Shown here piece by piece: positions 51,353-64,000 of a stretch of 64,000 nt of DNA (position 1 is its first letter; each line of letters begins with the position of its first letter). The stretch is taken from positions 30,555 through 94,554 of the forward strand of contig BQKZ01000757.1 of the NCBI GenBank assembly GCA_036244855.1, written 5' to 3'. The notes under the pieces were generated by a model that had not been told where the DNA came from, did not search any database, and worked only from the letters and a program-made list of their open reading frames with translations. The position numbers were made by a program, and so were the translations under genes. This stretch comes from Temnopleurus reevesii. Lineage: Eukaryota > Echinodermata > Echinoidea > Temnopleuroida > Temnopleuridae.

Positions 51353-52226
51353 TACCCCTTAGTTCATGTAGTTAGGATTCAGGGCGGGATAATTGCATGT
51401 TTCTCTTGTGAAAAGCAAACACCTGACCAATCAAAACAGGTCATCCTAAACAATCTAGACAATTTGATGCCGATATGTAATTGGAGGAAAATAAAGATTT
51501 GTATTTGTGTTTGTTCTATATTTCTGGAGAATTGTTTTCAGTTACCCTCATATTATTATTCTCTGAGAAATGAAATTCCAAGAAATAGATTTTAATTTTC
51601 ACGCAAACGCACAATGAGATAAATATTTCAATCACACTGCTTTCTTCAGACTTTATGATCTTTGCTATTTTCATTTGAATTCTGGGAAAACACTATTATC
51701 AAATGATATTCCACATGGTTTGCGTCAAAAGCCCTTAACCACAAAGTCGCTGGCACTATACTGGGAAATTCATAATGAGTTACTTTTCATTTATACTTGG
51801 CCACGCGTATGTATAATTTGTAAAAATTGCCTTTCATCGTTTTGGCGAAATGCTGCTCGAAGAATGTTCATTTTTGAAGAGTACTTTTACCATTTCTGAT
51901 AATATTTGTTAACCTTCCTACAATTATCCAAACACTCAGACCTGATGATAGTTACAAAACTCGGGTTTTGTTTCTTCATATACCTCATTGTCAACTCAAA
52001 GAATAATCGAAATCATGAGCTACATTCGCTAAAATAACCATGAAGGGAAATGATTCTGTCTAGACCAAGAAAAACACGTTTTATAATGTTGGTCCTACAA
52101 ACAGCCCTAATGCCTTTCAAAAATGATAAACAAAAAGGAAAGGACACACATCAAATGTATCCAAATATGATTGGGCCTGAGGGCCTGGACATGGTCGTCT
52201 GAATTCTACTATTTGGTTCATTTCAG

Positions 52227-52356
52227 AGTCGCTACTTTTGCTGCCAAAAGTGCTTACGTGCGATCCGGACCAATGCACTTGGGGGTATTGATGGGTGGAG
52301 ATATCACAGGTCGAAGAAAGTTTCGGCATTCTCATCAATCGTCGAGTCGTGATTAA
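52227..52356 (+). CDS. Candidate terminal exon
   Basis: A pyrimidine-rich tract ending TTTCAG precedes VATFAAKSAYVRSGPMHLGV, then GGDITGRRKFRHSHQSSSRD and a stop. The frame is also open upstream. The end is basic and Ser-rich. No domain recognised. Confidence 0.2.
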
Positions 52357-55300
52357 TGAAATATAGAATAGTTAATAATTTATTGTCAGGATCAGGAAAC
52401 CTGAAACAATGTTATCTTACAAAATCGATGAGTGTAGGATAGCATTGGATATGCTCTTGTTATTCATTTAACTATGGTCGTCGAGATATATTCAGTAACA
52501 CGCATTCACCATTTGTCATCTACGCGTTACATTCATTTTTCCCATTTCCTTCAGATCGTTGGTCTGAAGCTTATTCTGTTAAATGGAAACTAACTTGATT
52601 ACCATCAACAACGGAAACATAATGATGAAAGTCTTTCATTTTCTCTAACCTCGGGAAAATCTGGACCAGTGCTTTGTAGAGGAAGCTATATCATAAACAC
52701 GACAAACAAAACAAAATGAGATAAACAGTGCTCATGTGAAACTGAATACCAATCAAAATGGTTTATACGTATATATTATTAAAACAATAAGTACATTACT
52801 GAAAAACAAATACGATACTGGATACATATTTGATGAACAGAGACAGCCAAAACCAATGATTTTACTTTCTGAACTAATCTTTGAAATATTTCCGCCGCTT
52901 CTTTCCTCCTTAAAACCTAGTGGCTACCGCAGTGTTCATCTGTACTTCGTCAAACACAGAATTGTACTTTAGACAAGTTCACTGTGGTTGTCAACTATCC
53001 AGAGTGAGTAGACGGATAATCACAACAATAATAGATTTCAAACAGTTGCCAAGCCTTCGAATCTAGTTGCTGTCTTTTCGCTCATCATCAGTGTTGTTTA
53101 CCTGGAACCACCTTCGAGTTTTACAACCACACTTGGATCGTCTAATCTCAATCCTGGCCGAGTTTTGTCCTGTTTTGGACGATTAGTTGTCATGAAGGTA
53201 TAGTTGCTAACCATACATGTATTTACAACTATGTCTTCTTTCCAAAAAAAAAAGAATGACGCACATTTTGGTTTCAGATTTCAAAGAAAACTCGCTTGAA
53301 ACATAAACGTTTGTTTTAGGGGGTTTTGTCAACAGAACTGGTGTCAAACGATATGGCTGAAATACTTTTTATCTTGATGACGTATACATATCACCTCCAA
53401 TAATTGTTTCAGTACAAAAACGTGTGAAAAGAATATGAACAAAATGTATAGTGATAGAATATAATACTTTTCAGACTAATAACATGACATGTGTTATTTT
53501 GAAAACATACAGTGTTCCACAGAAGAGATATATATCATTCAACAAACAACGATCTCATGTCAAGTGACACAGTCCTGCTACAAGTAACGATGATGGTACA
53601 GCGTTAGATATTCTACATAACGCTGGCGTGACGCCAAAACCTATGTGCATTTCACAAGACACTGTCAAATCGTTTCACAACGTTTCCAAAGAGTTTGCGA
53701 GTGAAGGTGGCGAATGAAAACTCTCACTGGTATTACGAATAAGGATCGTCTTTTGCTACATCGCAAAATATTTGGCACTAAACATATTTAACGATATTAA
53801 TATTGAATGGGTTTTTGAGCTCACAGGATGGGACACTGGTGACAATACAAACCTATGACCATGAGGCCTATATGAAAGTGCCTCTAGCTGGTTCAGACCA
53901 GACTCTTGAAAAAGTAATAGGTACAAAATGTCAGGCTTCCTTTAGGTTCAGAATGCCTTTTGAAAATAAAATCTGAATTAATTACAAGCTTCTCTTCAAG
54001 TTGCCGACATTGATGATTTTTTACTCAGCATGACGAGGCAGTTTCTCAGGCAAGACTACTCTGCAGTGAAATCATTTTTGTCAAGATGACCGTGAAAGTT
54101 CGTCACCTGTATGATCTTCATACACTAATGAGACAGATGAACTTGTAATCACATTTGTCTTGCAAATAAAGCTGTCAGGAGAATAATCCAGCATGGAAAC
54201 AAATTTCCATTGTCTTGGTTAGCCTCTACGCAATATGTCTTTGAACAGCAATATTGTGGTCTGAGAGAATGATGATCAACAAGTACGTGCTATTAGTCAT
54301 TATAATTACCAAAGGGAATATGGAAAACACCATTTTGCTTTCAATTGAAATGCGATTAAATAACCTAGTTGAGCTATGTGAACGTGAAAGATTTAGGAAG
54401 TTGTCGGAATCACAAACAAATAATGGCAGAATATGCCAAGAAAATCGAATCAAAATTGTGTCCACCTTTCTATCTATACTAGAAATTATTAGTTGTGCAA
54501 AACGTACTATGGTGCGTTGTAACTTTCCGAGGTTTGCAAACCATACACGTTACCAATATTGTCTTTTATAATCAAAACGTATAGATAAACGTCCCAGAAT
54601 GGTATCAAGTATTATTTTGAAAGAAAACTTCTTGTTGTACCTAAATGACCTTGATGGATCGTTGTAAGGTTCATCAGATTTCGGAACCAGTTCTTTTGCT
54701 AATCAATTTAATTGGTCTTTACGTATATACTATTGAAATAAGTATATTACTGCGTCATTCATCGTTGAATTAAAAAAAAACACATTATGTATCTTTGTAA
54801 AAAGTATATGTTAAGTATTCTATAGCTGTTCTTCTACTAGATATAAACACACATAATTTTCTGAAAGGACAGTAAGTTACCATCTAGATGATCCTTTTTA
54901 TCAGAAAATTTCTTTGAATATTAGACATAAGCACCGTTCTCAGAGCTAATTATAAACTACAAATATAAATCCTTATGACAGTACAAATTTGTCTCTTCTT
55001 CTGTTTGATGGATGGGTTTCTTTTGGGGGAAGGCAGCGTGTAATTTCTGCTTTCTCTGAGATGGGATCCCTTTCCGGAATTCTACATTGTCGCAAAGTCT
55101 ATTTTCAGCTGTTCGATGGGGCTTCGTTGTTGAGAGTGATGACGAGTTGGTAGTCGATGAGGGATTAACTGATGATTCGCCATCACCTTGTGGCCGAACT
55201 CGATCTCCTTGTCGACAGAAGTCTTTGATGGACGTTGAATGATTGACGCGTCATCCTTATGGAGTTGAATATATATTGTTGTGCGTTAGGATCAGCGAGG

Positions 55301-55570
55301 CTATGGAATGGCGATATTGATAGGTCATACCACAGGACACTTTCGAAAGTACCACTTTCTTATAACGCAGGTAGAGAAGGAAAATAGTCCTGTCATGAAG
55401 TGAAGAGTAGTTTACCTTAATGATACCTTTCTTGGATGCTATTTTGGAATTTGGAAGGGTATGCGTATAGGCCGACCAGAGTTTTTGAAAGACGAATTCA
55501 TTACTTCTTACGTCTATAAGATCACCCTTACAGTTCTGAAAGTTATAGGCCCCTACCTAAGGTTTTTTTT
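52357..55570. other. AT-rich DNA, nothing recognised
   Basis: Frames such as 54254-54571 have background composition. No structured repeat was found. Confidence 0.4.
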
Positions 55571-56017
55571 TTTAATTTTAAGATGGAACCATGGAATGAC
55601 ATTACCGAAAGTTATCCTAACGTAGCGCACGTACCGGAGCGTCGTTTTACAACGAATTTGGATGAGCGCCATCTAACGTTTGGTGTACATTTGCGGCAGC
55701 TTCTTGTCCAAATTACTTCTCACCATGAGATAGATATCGGATTCTCCCTTATAAGACTTGACTGTTATCTACTGTCTCAAGGAACACCTTTTTTGAAGCT
55801 GTTTTAATTTTAACATGGAACCATGAATGACATTACCGAAAGTTATCATAACGTAGCGCACGTACCGGGAATTTGGATGAGCGCCATCTAACGTTTGGTG
55901 CACATTTGCGGCAGCTTCTTGTCCAAATTACTTCTCACTATGATATAGATATCGGATTCTCCCTTATAAAACTGGACTGTTATCTACTGTCTCAAGGGAC
56001 ACATTTTTTGAAGCTGT
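55571..56017 (+). repeat. Two-copy tandem duplication (~230 bp)
   Basis: 55571-55802 and 55803-56017 are near-identical, starting TTTAATTTTAAGATGGAACC and ending at TTGAAGCTGT. Copy 2 lacks 17 bases (after CGTACCG) and one G in ATGGAATGAC, so the 74-codon frame of copy 1 (MEPWNDITESYPNVAHVPER...) is broken in copy 2. No protein family is recognised, so I do not call a gene. Confidence 0.85.
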
Positions 56018-57640
56018 GGCTAAACTCTCATCTTGAATGATGCTATATATTTTGATTAATTTAGACGGCAGAAAATAGTTTACAAGTAGAACACAAATCA
56101 AGATCGAAACATTAAAATTCAAGTTCCGAAGCTCAAACTATATTATCGTATGTAGATTTTGGGCTTGTTGGTTGTTGCATTCAGAGAGTCTCTTGCAGGC
56201 GGGTTCGTTTTTCAATGGAGAACAAAATAAATAGAGGAGTCGTTTGTCTCTTTTATGTTGGTTCACCCAACCATCCATGTGAGACGGCTGTTCCAGGCTC
56301 ACGTTGGTACAAACAAATTGATCCCTGTCGATACACGCCGTCCTCTTCTGGAATGTTTAGCATACATCATATTTACATGAATTGAATAAATAGTATTCAT
56401 TAAAGCAGGATACTTCCCTTCTTCTCGATTGAAAGTATAAAATAAGGTATTACAGCAAGCCAAAACAGTTGCAGAAAATCAGATGAATAGAGCAAAAATT
56501 TTGGGAGGTATAAAAAAGAGTTAAGAATTTAACAGTCCATAAAGTAGGGGAAAAACTAAAGTTCGCTCGACAAATTCGCAACTTTTATGGTGTGAAGGGT
56601 ACATTTTGTTCAATTCTACCAAAACGAATCGTTGTCCAAGCATTCAGAATTTTACAGAATTACATTTTATATAGAATTAGGTATCTGCACCTGCAACAAT
56701 ATTTATAGTGAGTTTCAAAGCATTTCATACTTTAATCACTTGATTTTTTTTCATTATGTTATAAATTCATATTTTCAAGATCTAAGCCTGTACTGCATAT
56801 ATACAAATCATAAGTGGGATATCCTTAAAAAAAAATTGAAGCCAATTTTTTCGACCAAGATATGATTTTTGTCTTATTAATATTAACAAAATATAGTACG
56901 TGATACCTATGCAGTCACGAGGTGGCCAATTTTTTAGAATAATTTTCATGTCATAAAAACTTCATAACTCCTTTTCTACGAGTTATAAGTTTTCCTCAAG
57001 CTGTTTTGGGGGGTGTTAAGTCCACCCATTTTTCGTTCTTGCCCCACAAGCGCCCGAAAGTGCGCGCATGATCATAAATTTGCAGCATTCTACGCTCCAT
57101 CAATGCTATATATACTTCGGTCTGTTTTCAATACAGACACATATATTAAAAGCCCACCCAACCACTTAGTGACGTCATCAATTCATTCGCCATTGTCATG
57201 ATTGTCATGATTTTGTCTGCGGTCGAAAATAAATACTCGTGTAAATACAGAAATACTTGTAGAGACGCGAGAGGTGTATGGCTGTATGGAATAAATGAAA
57301 ATGTATTGGGTTTCTAGGGCTTCATGCTTGAATCGTTGCCCAGCAAAATGTAGACCATATACACCGTTTATCAGGTATGAAATAAATCGATCTACTCTAT
57401 GTCACAATTATTTGAGAAAAATGAAAACGAATTGAAATATTCATTGCAGGACAGCATTTTCTGTTAAACATTTTCTGATAAACCGGATGGCCTCCCCCCT
57501 AAAATTCGGTGAGGAATGATTTTTTGCTCCATTTTTCCCCTTATTAAGCTTAACTACTTAAAATCTCAGAGAACCAACTCATGAAAAGACCCTAAAATGA
57601 CAGGAAAACTCATCTAAGCGTGTCTACGGTTCCAAATTTT
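56018..57640. other. AT-rich DNA before the gap
   Basis: A TATATATA word (57108-57115) and GACGTCAT (57172-57179) lie near each other, but no exon follows. Nothing else is seen. Confidence 0.35.
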
Positions 57641-57648
57641 CTAGGGGA

Positions 57649-58334
57649 GCCCCCCCCCCCCCCNNNNNNNNNNNNNNNNNNNNNNNNNNNNNNNNNNNNN
57701 NNNNNNNNNNNNNNNNNNNNNNNNNNNNNNNNNNNNNNNNNNNNNNNNNNNNNNNNNNNNNNNNNNNNNNNNNNNNNNNNNNNNNNNNNNNNNNNNNNNN
57801 NNNNNNNNNNNNNNNNNNNNNNNNNNNNNNNNNNNNNNNNNNNNNNNNNNNNNNNNNNNNNNNNNNNNNNNNNNNNNNNNNNNNNNNNNNNNNNNNNNNN
57901 NNNNNNNNNNNNNNNNNNNNNNNNNNNNNNNNNNNNNNNNNNNNNNNNNNNNNNNNNNNNNNNNNNNNNNNNNNNNNNNNNNNNNNNNNNNNNNNNNNNN
58001 NNNNNNNNNNNNNNNNNNNNNNNNNNNNNNNNNNNNNNNNNNNNNNNNNNNNNNNNNNNNNNNNNNNNNNNNNNNNNNNNNNNNNNNNNNNNNNNNNNNN
58101 NNNNNNNNNNNNNNNNNNNNNNNNNNNNNNNNNNNNNNNNNNNNNNNNNNNNNNNNNNNNNNNNNNNNNNNNNNNNNNNNNNNNNNNNNNNNNNNNNNNN
58201 NNNNNNNNNNNNNNNNNNNNNNNNNNNNNNNNNNNNNNNNNNNNNNNNNNNNNNNNNNNNNNNNNNNNNNNNNNNNNNNNNNNNNNNNNNNNNNNNNNNN
58301 NNNNNNNNNNNNNNNNNNNNNNNNNNNNNNCCCC
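57649..58334. other. Assembly gap with poly-C edge
   Basis: N from 57664 to 58330 (667 bases), entered through a run of about 15 C and left through CCCC. The long frames crossing it are artefacts of N. The gap was probably caused by a C homopolymer. Confidence 0.95.
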
Positions 58335-58736
58335 AAACCCGGACGTCCACCCCTCAGGATATGCGCATCAGTATTTTTTTGTTGACTGAAAATATTCTGA
58401 ATGAAGTACACGAATGACAATATAGTGATAGTGAATGTTATTTATCCTGAGATGGTCCATTCATTGTAATCATGAAAATATGACTGACAACATTGCTGTA
58501 AGTTGCCAAAAGCAATCACGTTTTAATCTCACTTTGGTTATTTCATTGTACATCCCCTGCGCTCATGTTTTTTTAAATAAAAATGATAATGCTACGTTTA
58601 ATCGGATATTAATCAGCACAGACAAGCAAGTTATCACTCTCTCCCGTCCGTAGTACAGATAGGCCTTTACCCAAATTATCACTTAGTTTTCCCAAGTTCA
58701 GTTTTGGAGATTGTTTTAGGCCAAATTTGGGGTTGC

Positions 58737-58921
58737 TGACGTCACTGATGACCTGGGTGATCTGATCAGCGATCAAGATGATGTCATCGGTACGCCTGCT
58801 GATTGGTCAAAACAGCTTGTACAGTCCTCATTTGCATATTAAAGAGACGGTAACCTGCAGGTCAACCAATCGTGTCGTGTGCACGTGAATCTGCTTGGCT
58901 CAGCTGTAATCGGCGCGCGCG
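58737..58921 (+). promoter_or_regulatory. Promoter of the 59-kb gene
   Basis: In order: consensus CRE TGACGTCA (58737-58744), inverted CCAAT (ATTGG, 58802-58806), octamer ATTTGCAT (58830-58837), CCAAT (58866-58870), E-box CACGTG (58882-58887), and CpG-rich CGGCGCGCGC ending near 58920. The density of these sites in an AT-rich window, directly upstream of a well-formed start exon, supports a housekeeping-type promoter. The transcription start is probably near 58900-58950 but cannot be fixed. Confidence 0.55.
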
Positions 58922-58984
58922 ATGTACGTTCGAAAAACATTCAGAGCCAAAATACCATCGAAAGCCTCTGGTGGGCGAGACTGA
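58922..58984 (+). other. Upstream ORF in the 59-kb gene leader
   Basis: A 20-codon frame, MYVRKTFRAKIPSKASGGRD, ends at TGA 58984 well before the main start. If transcription starts upstream of 58922 it could lower translation of the main frame. It is basic and short. Confidence 0.3.
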
Positions 58985-59357
58985 ACCGGGAAGGGAAAAA
59001 TCCCTAAAATACTACGGACTGACAAGAAAAGTGATTTGAAAGACGTGAGCGGACTGAAGAAAAACATAACATTAGTCTGTGAAGTGATATAATCGACGAA
59101 CATAACTGGGATTATTATAATTATTGTTGTACACCATCATTCGAAATCTACTGTATATGCACCTTGACTGAAGTATTATCTACTACATTCCGTGAATACC
59201 GTATAGAGACAGTACGTGTCACCCTCTACCAGTAACTACTCGAGCAGTACCAGCATACATCGAAACACTTTAATTTACCGTGATATTCCATCATTTCGTG
59301 ACTGTAATTTGATACTATTTTGCACCAAATCGTAACCGAGGACCTTAGAACTGCAAC

Positions 59358-59438
59358 ATGGATGTGGATTTTGATGAGATGGGTATTGCCATAGTGCCAC
59401 AGCAAAAAACACTCGTACAACTCGACACACAAGAAGAG
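59358..59438 (+). CDS. First coding exon of an unidentified gene
   Basis: 27 codons: MDVDFDEMGIAIVPQQ, then KTLVQLDTQEE. The start has A at -3 and G at +4, and an in-frame TAG at 59346 rules out a longer N-terminus. The exon ends after a complete codon at GAAGAG|GTATGC, a good donor, so the next exon enters in phase 0. The acidic N-terminus gives no family clue. No downstream exon was found with confidence in the remaining 4.5 kb; the best acceptor (60492, after TTATTTATTTCCAG) would meet a stop almost at once in this phase. Confidence 0.5.
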
Positions 59439-59925
59439 GTATGCTTCAAATACAATATACTCAACTATACAATACCCCTGGTAATATCATGCTACAGCTC
59501 ATATAGAATTTAATGAAAATTGATAGTTATATTATGCTAAAAGTACACGTGTGTCCAAGTGAAAGCTATTTTAAAATGTATAGCTATGGTCTAAACATAG
59601 GCCTAGAGCGTACTGTATAGAATGTATATTTTGATATATTATATTGTACTTGAAATCACTATTAATACTTATTTTATTTTCATAGAAAAAAGCCTACCAT
59701 AAACAGGTTAATTATATCTTTCTGAAAAGTGGTACTCGTATTTTACACATTAAAACTTTTAACATAATAGTTGTTATTGTCAGTAACTCATATTGTGTTT
59801 GTTTTAAAATTACAACAATATTAGAACTAATGTTGCCTAATGTTGGTGGATGAATATATAGTTAGTTCAACACATTTCACCTGCATGGTGCACCCATGCC
59901 AAAGATATTAATATTCTTGGTAAAT
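59439..59925 (+). other. Start of intron 1
   Basis: AT-rich, stops in all frames, follows the donor at 59439. Confidence 0.45.
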
Positions 59926-60310
59926 AGTGACAATGATGGTAATGATGATGATGATGGTGGTGGTGGTGGTGGTGGTGATGGTGATGGGTATGATGCATGT
60001 TGGTAATGGTGATGGTAATGATGATCAGGCCAGAATGATGGGGGTTTTGATGATAAAGATGATAGCGATAATGACAAAAATATTAATGATGGGTGGAAAA
60101 GATGGTGATTATTATAATGATGATGATGGTGGTGGTGGTGGTGGTGGTGGTGGTGGTGGTGGTTATGATGCATGTTGGTAATGGTGATGGTAATGATGAT
60201 CAGGCCATAATGATGGGGGTGGTGATGATAAAGATAGTGATAGCAATCATGACTAAAATAATAATATGGGGTTAGATGATGGTAATTATTATAATGATGA
60301 TGCTGATGAA
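59926..60310. repeat. (GATGGT/GGT)n minisatellite, duplicated
   Basis: GGT-rich runs at about 59955-59980 and 60127-60163 are each followed by the same segment (TATGATGCATGTTGGTAATG), offset by 175 bases. A 175-bp unit has therefore duplicated. His- or Val/Gly-rich frames over it are artefacts. Confidence 0.85.
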
Positions 60311-60723
60311 TGCAGTACAGAAAGAAAATGAACATTTGAACATGGAGGGTGTCCATGTTGAATGTTCAGTCTAGTAAAATAGAAATAAACAAATAGATAA
60401 ATGAAAATATGGGGAATTCATTTCTGTAGGGAGGCATATCAATGAAAAGAGTAATGTAGCATCCAAAGTATGATACCTTATTTATTTCCAGATGTAACTT
60501 CACAGATGATTTACAATCAAATTCTCAAAGGTATGGATGAACAGTTGCAAGATCTGTAATTGATTTTCTGTGTCATTGCTAAACTGTAGATTTGAATGAT
60601 GCGAAGAAACAAATGAGTCGTTTGCAGGTGAAAACTTTTAATCTTTAGAATGTAACCTATGATTGTAATCAGCATCTGTATACAGGTTGATAAACATTGG
60701 TTGTTAATTTATTTTTCATTATT

Positions 60724-60744
60724 TAATCAATCAATCAATCAATC
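60724..60744. repeat. (AATC)n microsatellite
   Basis: Five tandem AATC words. Confidence 0.8.
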
Positions 60745-63700
60745 CAGTCAGCTAATTCTCTTATAGCATCCACCTTTTTTACACAGCATCTACCCACTAT
60801 AGTACGATGAATACATTACAGAATTTGCAACTTTTCCTTTCATACCTCTTGACATCAAAGAAAATTATTACTCAGCTGTAAACAAATGAGGTATTATTTT
60901 ATTTTGAAAAATTATATTTTCAGTGATCAATGGGAATAGGAGCTCAATATATATACATTTCCTATTTTATTGCTACTTGTCCGTATTTAAGTTCACAACA
61001 CCTTTTGAGGAGTTTAGCAGAGCAGGGTGGAGAAACATTAAATGAAGAAGGAAATGTTGAAGAAAAGCATGTCAGGTGATGAATGATTTCAGTATATTAT
61101 CTGGTATGGTTATACCTCACATGATGATCAGCGTGATTCTGAAGATGACGATGACTATCAATCCCTGACACTGATCAAAACACGACAGATTCCATGATAT
61201 AAAAAGTAAAGTCTACTCGAGGCTACTGACTATAGTACCGGTTTCCTTCTTTCTTTCTTTCATTTTTTTTTCTTTCATTAAAGCTGATATTGAAAATTAA
61301 GTGGTAAAGTGAAAGTTGCCATATTAAGGATTCTTGTTTTAGGGATTAACGAAACTTTAATATCTTATACCTACATACCTCTTCAACAGATGATCCGATT
61401 TCATATACAAACTTAGTTTACTCTGCCTCTTCCTCTTATCTTTTTGGAATCGTGTTGATGTCTGAGAATTACCTCCAATTTGAGAGTTATGGTCTATTTT
61501 TGCAAAAAATGGGCATACGATTAGAACTATTTTGTTCATTTCAAGGTTGCCAAATTTCCGTGGCGCATAAATACATGTATGCATGTGTAAGCCTACAGGG
61601 GCTGTACCCACCCCCCCCCTCCTCCACACTTTTTTCCAGATAGAATAATGTGCAAGTCCGTATATAGGAGTGTCTAAAAATGCTTGTCCTCAACCCCCAC
61701 TTTTGCAGCCACTTTTCAAAACGTTCCGAGGTCCCCCTACTGAATATTTCAGAATAGATTTCTATGAACACTGTAAATGTACAATCGAGCTCATAAGTTG
61801 TTCATGAGTTTTTGGCTGCGCGGAAAGAAATACACGACTTAAACCTTTGCAAGATATGCAATATTTACAGAAAAATATATGTCGGTGTTTATGATTTTTT
61901 TTTTGCTTTACTTTGAGTAGAATTAATGCAGTCCTTACTGAGGAAACATAGGCAAGTGGTCATTTGTCCACCATAGTCCACCCTCATACATATACAACGC
62001 CAATTGTTTTGATTACAATAAAAATGGTAATTTTGATACCTCCTGATGGAGAACTAATTCCCCCAGACCACACTTGACAGTGTATAGTTTATATGATGAA
62101 AATGACAACATTCTAGGGCAGTTCTAAACAAGGAGCATGAAATGAAATTTAAAAAAAAACCTTTAAACTCTGGTTTAAACGCAATTGACTTATTAGAAAA
62201 TTATACATATGATAAAAGTTCCATGGATTGCCATGATATGAGAGGCTTTCAAGATTTATTCCGTATAATTCAACGATGGGAACAATATATTTGGACACTT
62301 ATATACCAACCGTAAATTTGTCTTTTCAGTTATATATATATATATATTTGTACTTCTTTCAGCCTTGTATATATTAATGTGTATTGATTTTCTGCTTATT
62401 TTTTAATTGTTTTTACTTTACGGAGAATAAAACCAAACTAGTGCAAACCAATCATCAATTTGTTTGTAAAAAGTAAATTTTAAGCCCTGAATGAGAAAAG
62501 AAGAGTATATACTGTACATTGCCCATGGCTGTATAGGAAATGTTAAATTTTGGAGAAATTTGCGAATACTCATGTGCAATTATGACTGAATATGAGCGTT
62601 TATGATGTCATCCAGTGTTGCTGATGTTTAGAGCGAAGAATTACTCTTTAATTAGTGTATTAAATCGCCTTAGTTTGATATGATGCTCAAATTATTTCCT
62701 TTATATCAAAATAGATCTGGGGTAGACATTCCATATATACGTCATTTAATAAGCAACCAACTGACTTAAGATAAATACAGAAAATTCAATTACACCCATT
62801 ACCCCCCCCCCCCCCTTCCTTTATTTACATGTTGATGTCGGTAGCCAACTTCCATCAAAATGTATAGCATTTCTGCCTTACTGTTTGATCAAGCCGAGGA
62901 GATGGAAAATGCAGTGTATATCTGGATTATAAAATGATGAAGAGGTGGTAAAAAATCTAGGGCAATATTTTTCGAGTGGTCCAAAGAGTAAGAGTTCGAA
63001 TGACAATTGTTGTTATCAGAACGTGACAGTCTCTGTTTCTCTCGTTCAAATAAAGCATCGATAAATAATCGCATGGATAGGCCACGATAGAATCTTGGGC
63101 CAAATGCAAGGCCTGTCTTTCATTATTATGATCAATGCTCATATTGTGCAAATAGCAAAACGACCACATGCAGATGTGCATATTTGCATTGGCAGTATTT
63201 TTTAAGCGTTTGATAGTTCCACGTTTGCCAGAAATGGCATTGGTGGAGTGTCGGGGGCGTGGCCCTTGTCAAAATATTGAGTTCTTTTCTCAGAGTATAC
63301 ATTTTACTGAAGATGGTATGCTCATGCACTTCGAATCCTGAGCAACCGATGTTCGGAGATGCCAAGTGATGCAAATTCACCCATTAACTTTCGGTTCTTT
63401 TGAGTTTGTAGGGCAACTTTTCAGACCATGAATTTTGAAAGTCCCGGCGTTAAGACGCCAATAAATAACAAGGACAAGATGATGATTATGGATGATTATT
63501 TCGCTTATGCTATTTGATGATCATTTTCATCAAGCCTCCGTCCATCAGGCCTAGTCTGTGTGTTTTTTTTATGATTCCTATTTCCCGGCATTTGTTATTA
63601 ATTGTAATGAAATGTAGTCCTTATTGTATCTGTACATTGTTTTATAGATGTTAACAATATCAGTTGGATCAAATATAATCGTATTGAGAACTAGCGCCAT

Positions 63701-64000
63701 GGTCTTGATTTATCATCATTTGAATGTTTTTTCGTTTGCAATTTCCTAATATAATACTTATTAGTTGGAATTTTCGACACAGGGAACGTTATATTTACAG
63801 ATGGGATCGTCCCATGTTTATTTTGAATCTTTGAAAGCGTCGCGAGGGAGGCGGTCGCAAATACATGTATTATGTAACAATTATTCATGATGAAGATGCT
63901 TTTCAGGTGTACCACGTACGTACGAGTACGACTTGATAAATGCTATTATTGTCCAAAGGTGGTTATGTAAGCCAGATACCTGGTCGCGTGTGAGATACAC
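60745..64000. other. Probable intron, nothing firm
   Basis: A strong pyrimidine tract plus AAAG at about 61283 has no usable frame after it. C homopolymers occur at about 61605 and 62802-62816. No convincing exon, SINE or MITE was found. Confidence 0.4.
61656..61735 (+). repeat. Dispersed repeat, copy 2
   Basis: CCGTATATAGGAGTGTCTAA, then AATGCTTGTC and CCACTTTTCAAAACGTTCCG, colinear with 39333-39402. The two are about 22 kb apart and diverged, so this is an old dispersed family. Confidence 0.6.

Noticed and set aside
57610..58420. Frames of about 250 codons on both strands
   Set aside because: They consist almost entirely of N.
59877..60356. His-rich 159-codon minus-strand frame
   Set aside because: Translation of a GAT/GGT microsatellite.

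Overview
The window looks like nuclear genomic DNA of an animal, most likely an echinoderm and probably a sea urchin. It is AT-rich and gene-poor, and no open frame resembles a compact prokaryotic gene. Microsatellites, tRNA-derived SINE heads, 5'-truncated non-LTR retrotransposon pieces, palindromic MITEs and large foldback repeats are scattered throughout, and splice-like exon ends are visible. The species assignment is inference from repeat style; no marker gene is present. The text contains two single-N joins (2014 and 8466) and one 667-base N gap (57664-58330), so it is a draft scaffold.

Layout. 0.36-2.5 kb: a 22-bp G/T-rich minisatellite and a locally duplicated block that meets its copy at an N and carries a LINE reverse-transcriptase fragment. 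4.9-5.25 kb: four identical 77-bp repeats. 6.6-10.3 kb: a nearly identical 1.84-kb duplication, again joined by one N, most simply two haplotypes laid end to end. 12-25.6 kb: a repeat-dominated stretch with LINE 3' ends, two SINE-like tRNA relics, a 0.48-kb foldback, an 0.85-kb palindromic array of 26-bp units flanked by a 15-bp direct repeat, and a 308-bp MITE. 25.6-32 kb: little visible.

Two gene starts are reasonably supported, both on the + strand. One has a TATA box at 32089 and a 144-codon first coding exon at 32366-32797, rich in His, Gln and Pro and ending at a splice donor. The other has a TATA-poor promoter at 58.74-58.92 kb with CRE, CCAAT, octamer and E-box motifs, an upstream ORF, and a short first coding exon at 59358-59438. 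Between them (33-57 kb) there are several weak candidate exons (38.0, 41.4, 46.35, 47.03, 48.14, 51.2 and 52.2 kb), a palindromic MITE flanked by TTAA (36.5 kb), and a promoter-like cluster at 45.04-45.12 kb. I could not identify either gene by homology. Everything between the two starts may be intron of the first gene, but that is inference.

No rRNA, functional tRNA, CRISPR or operon-like system was found. The most unusual structure is the inverted array at 21.8-22.6 kb, which resembles sea-urchin foldback transposons in design.
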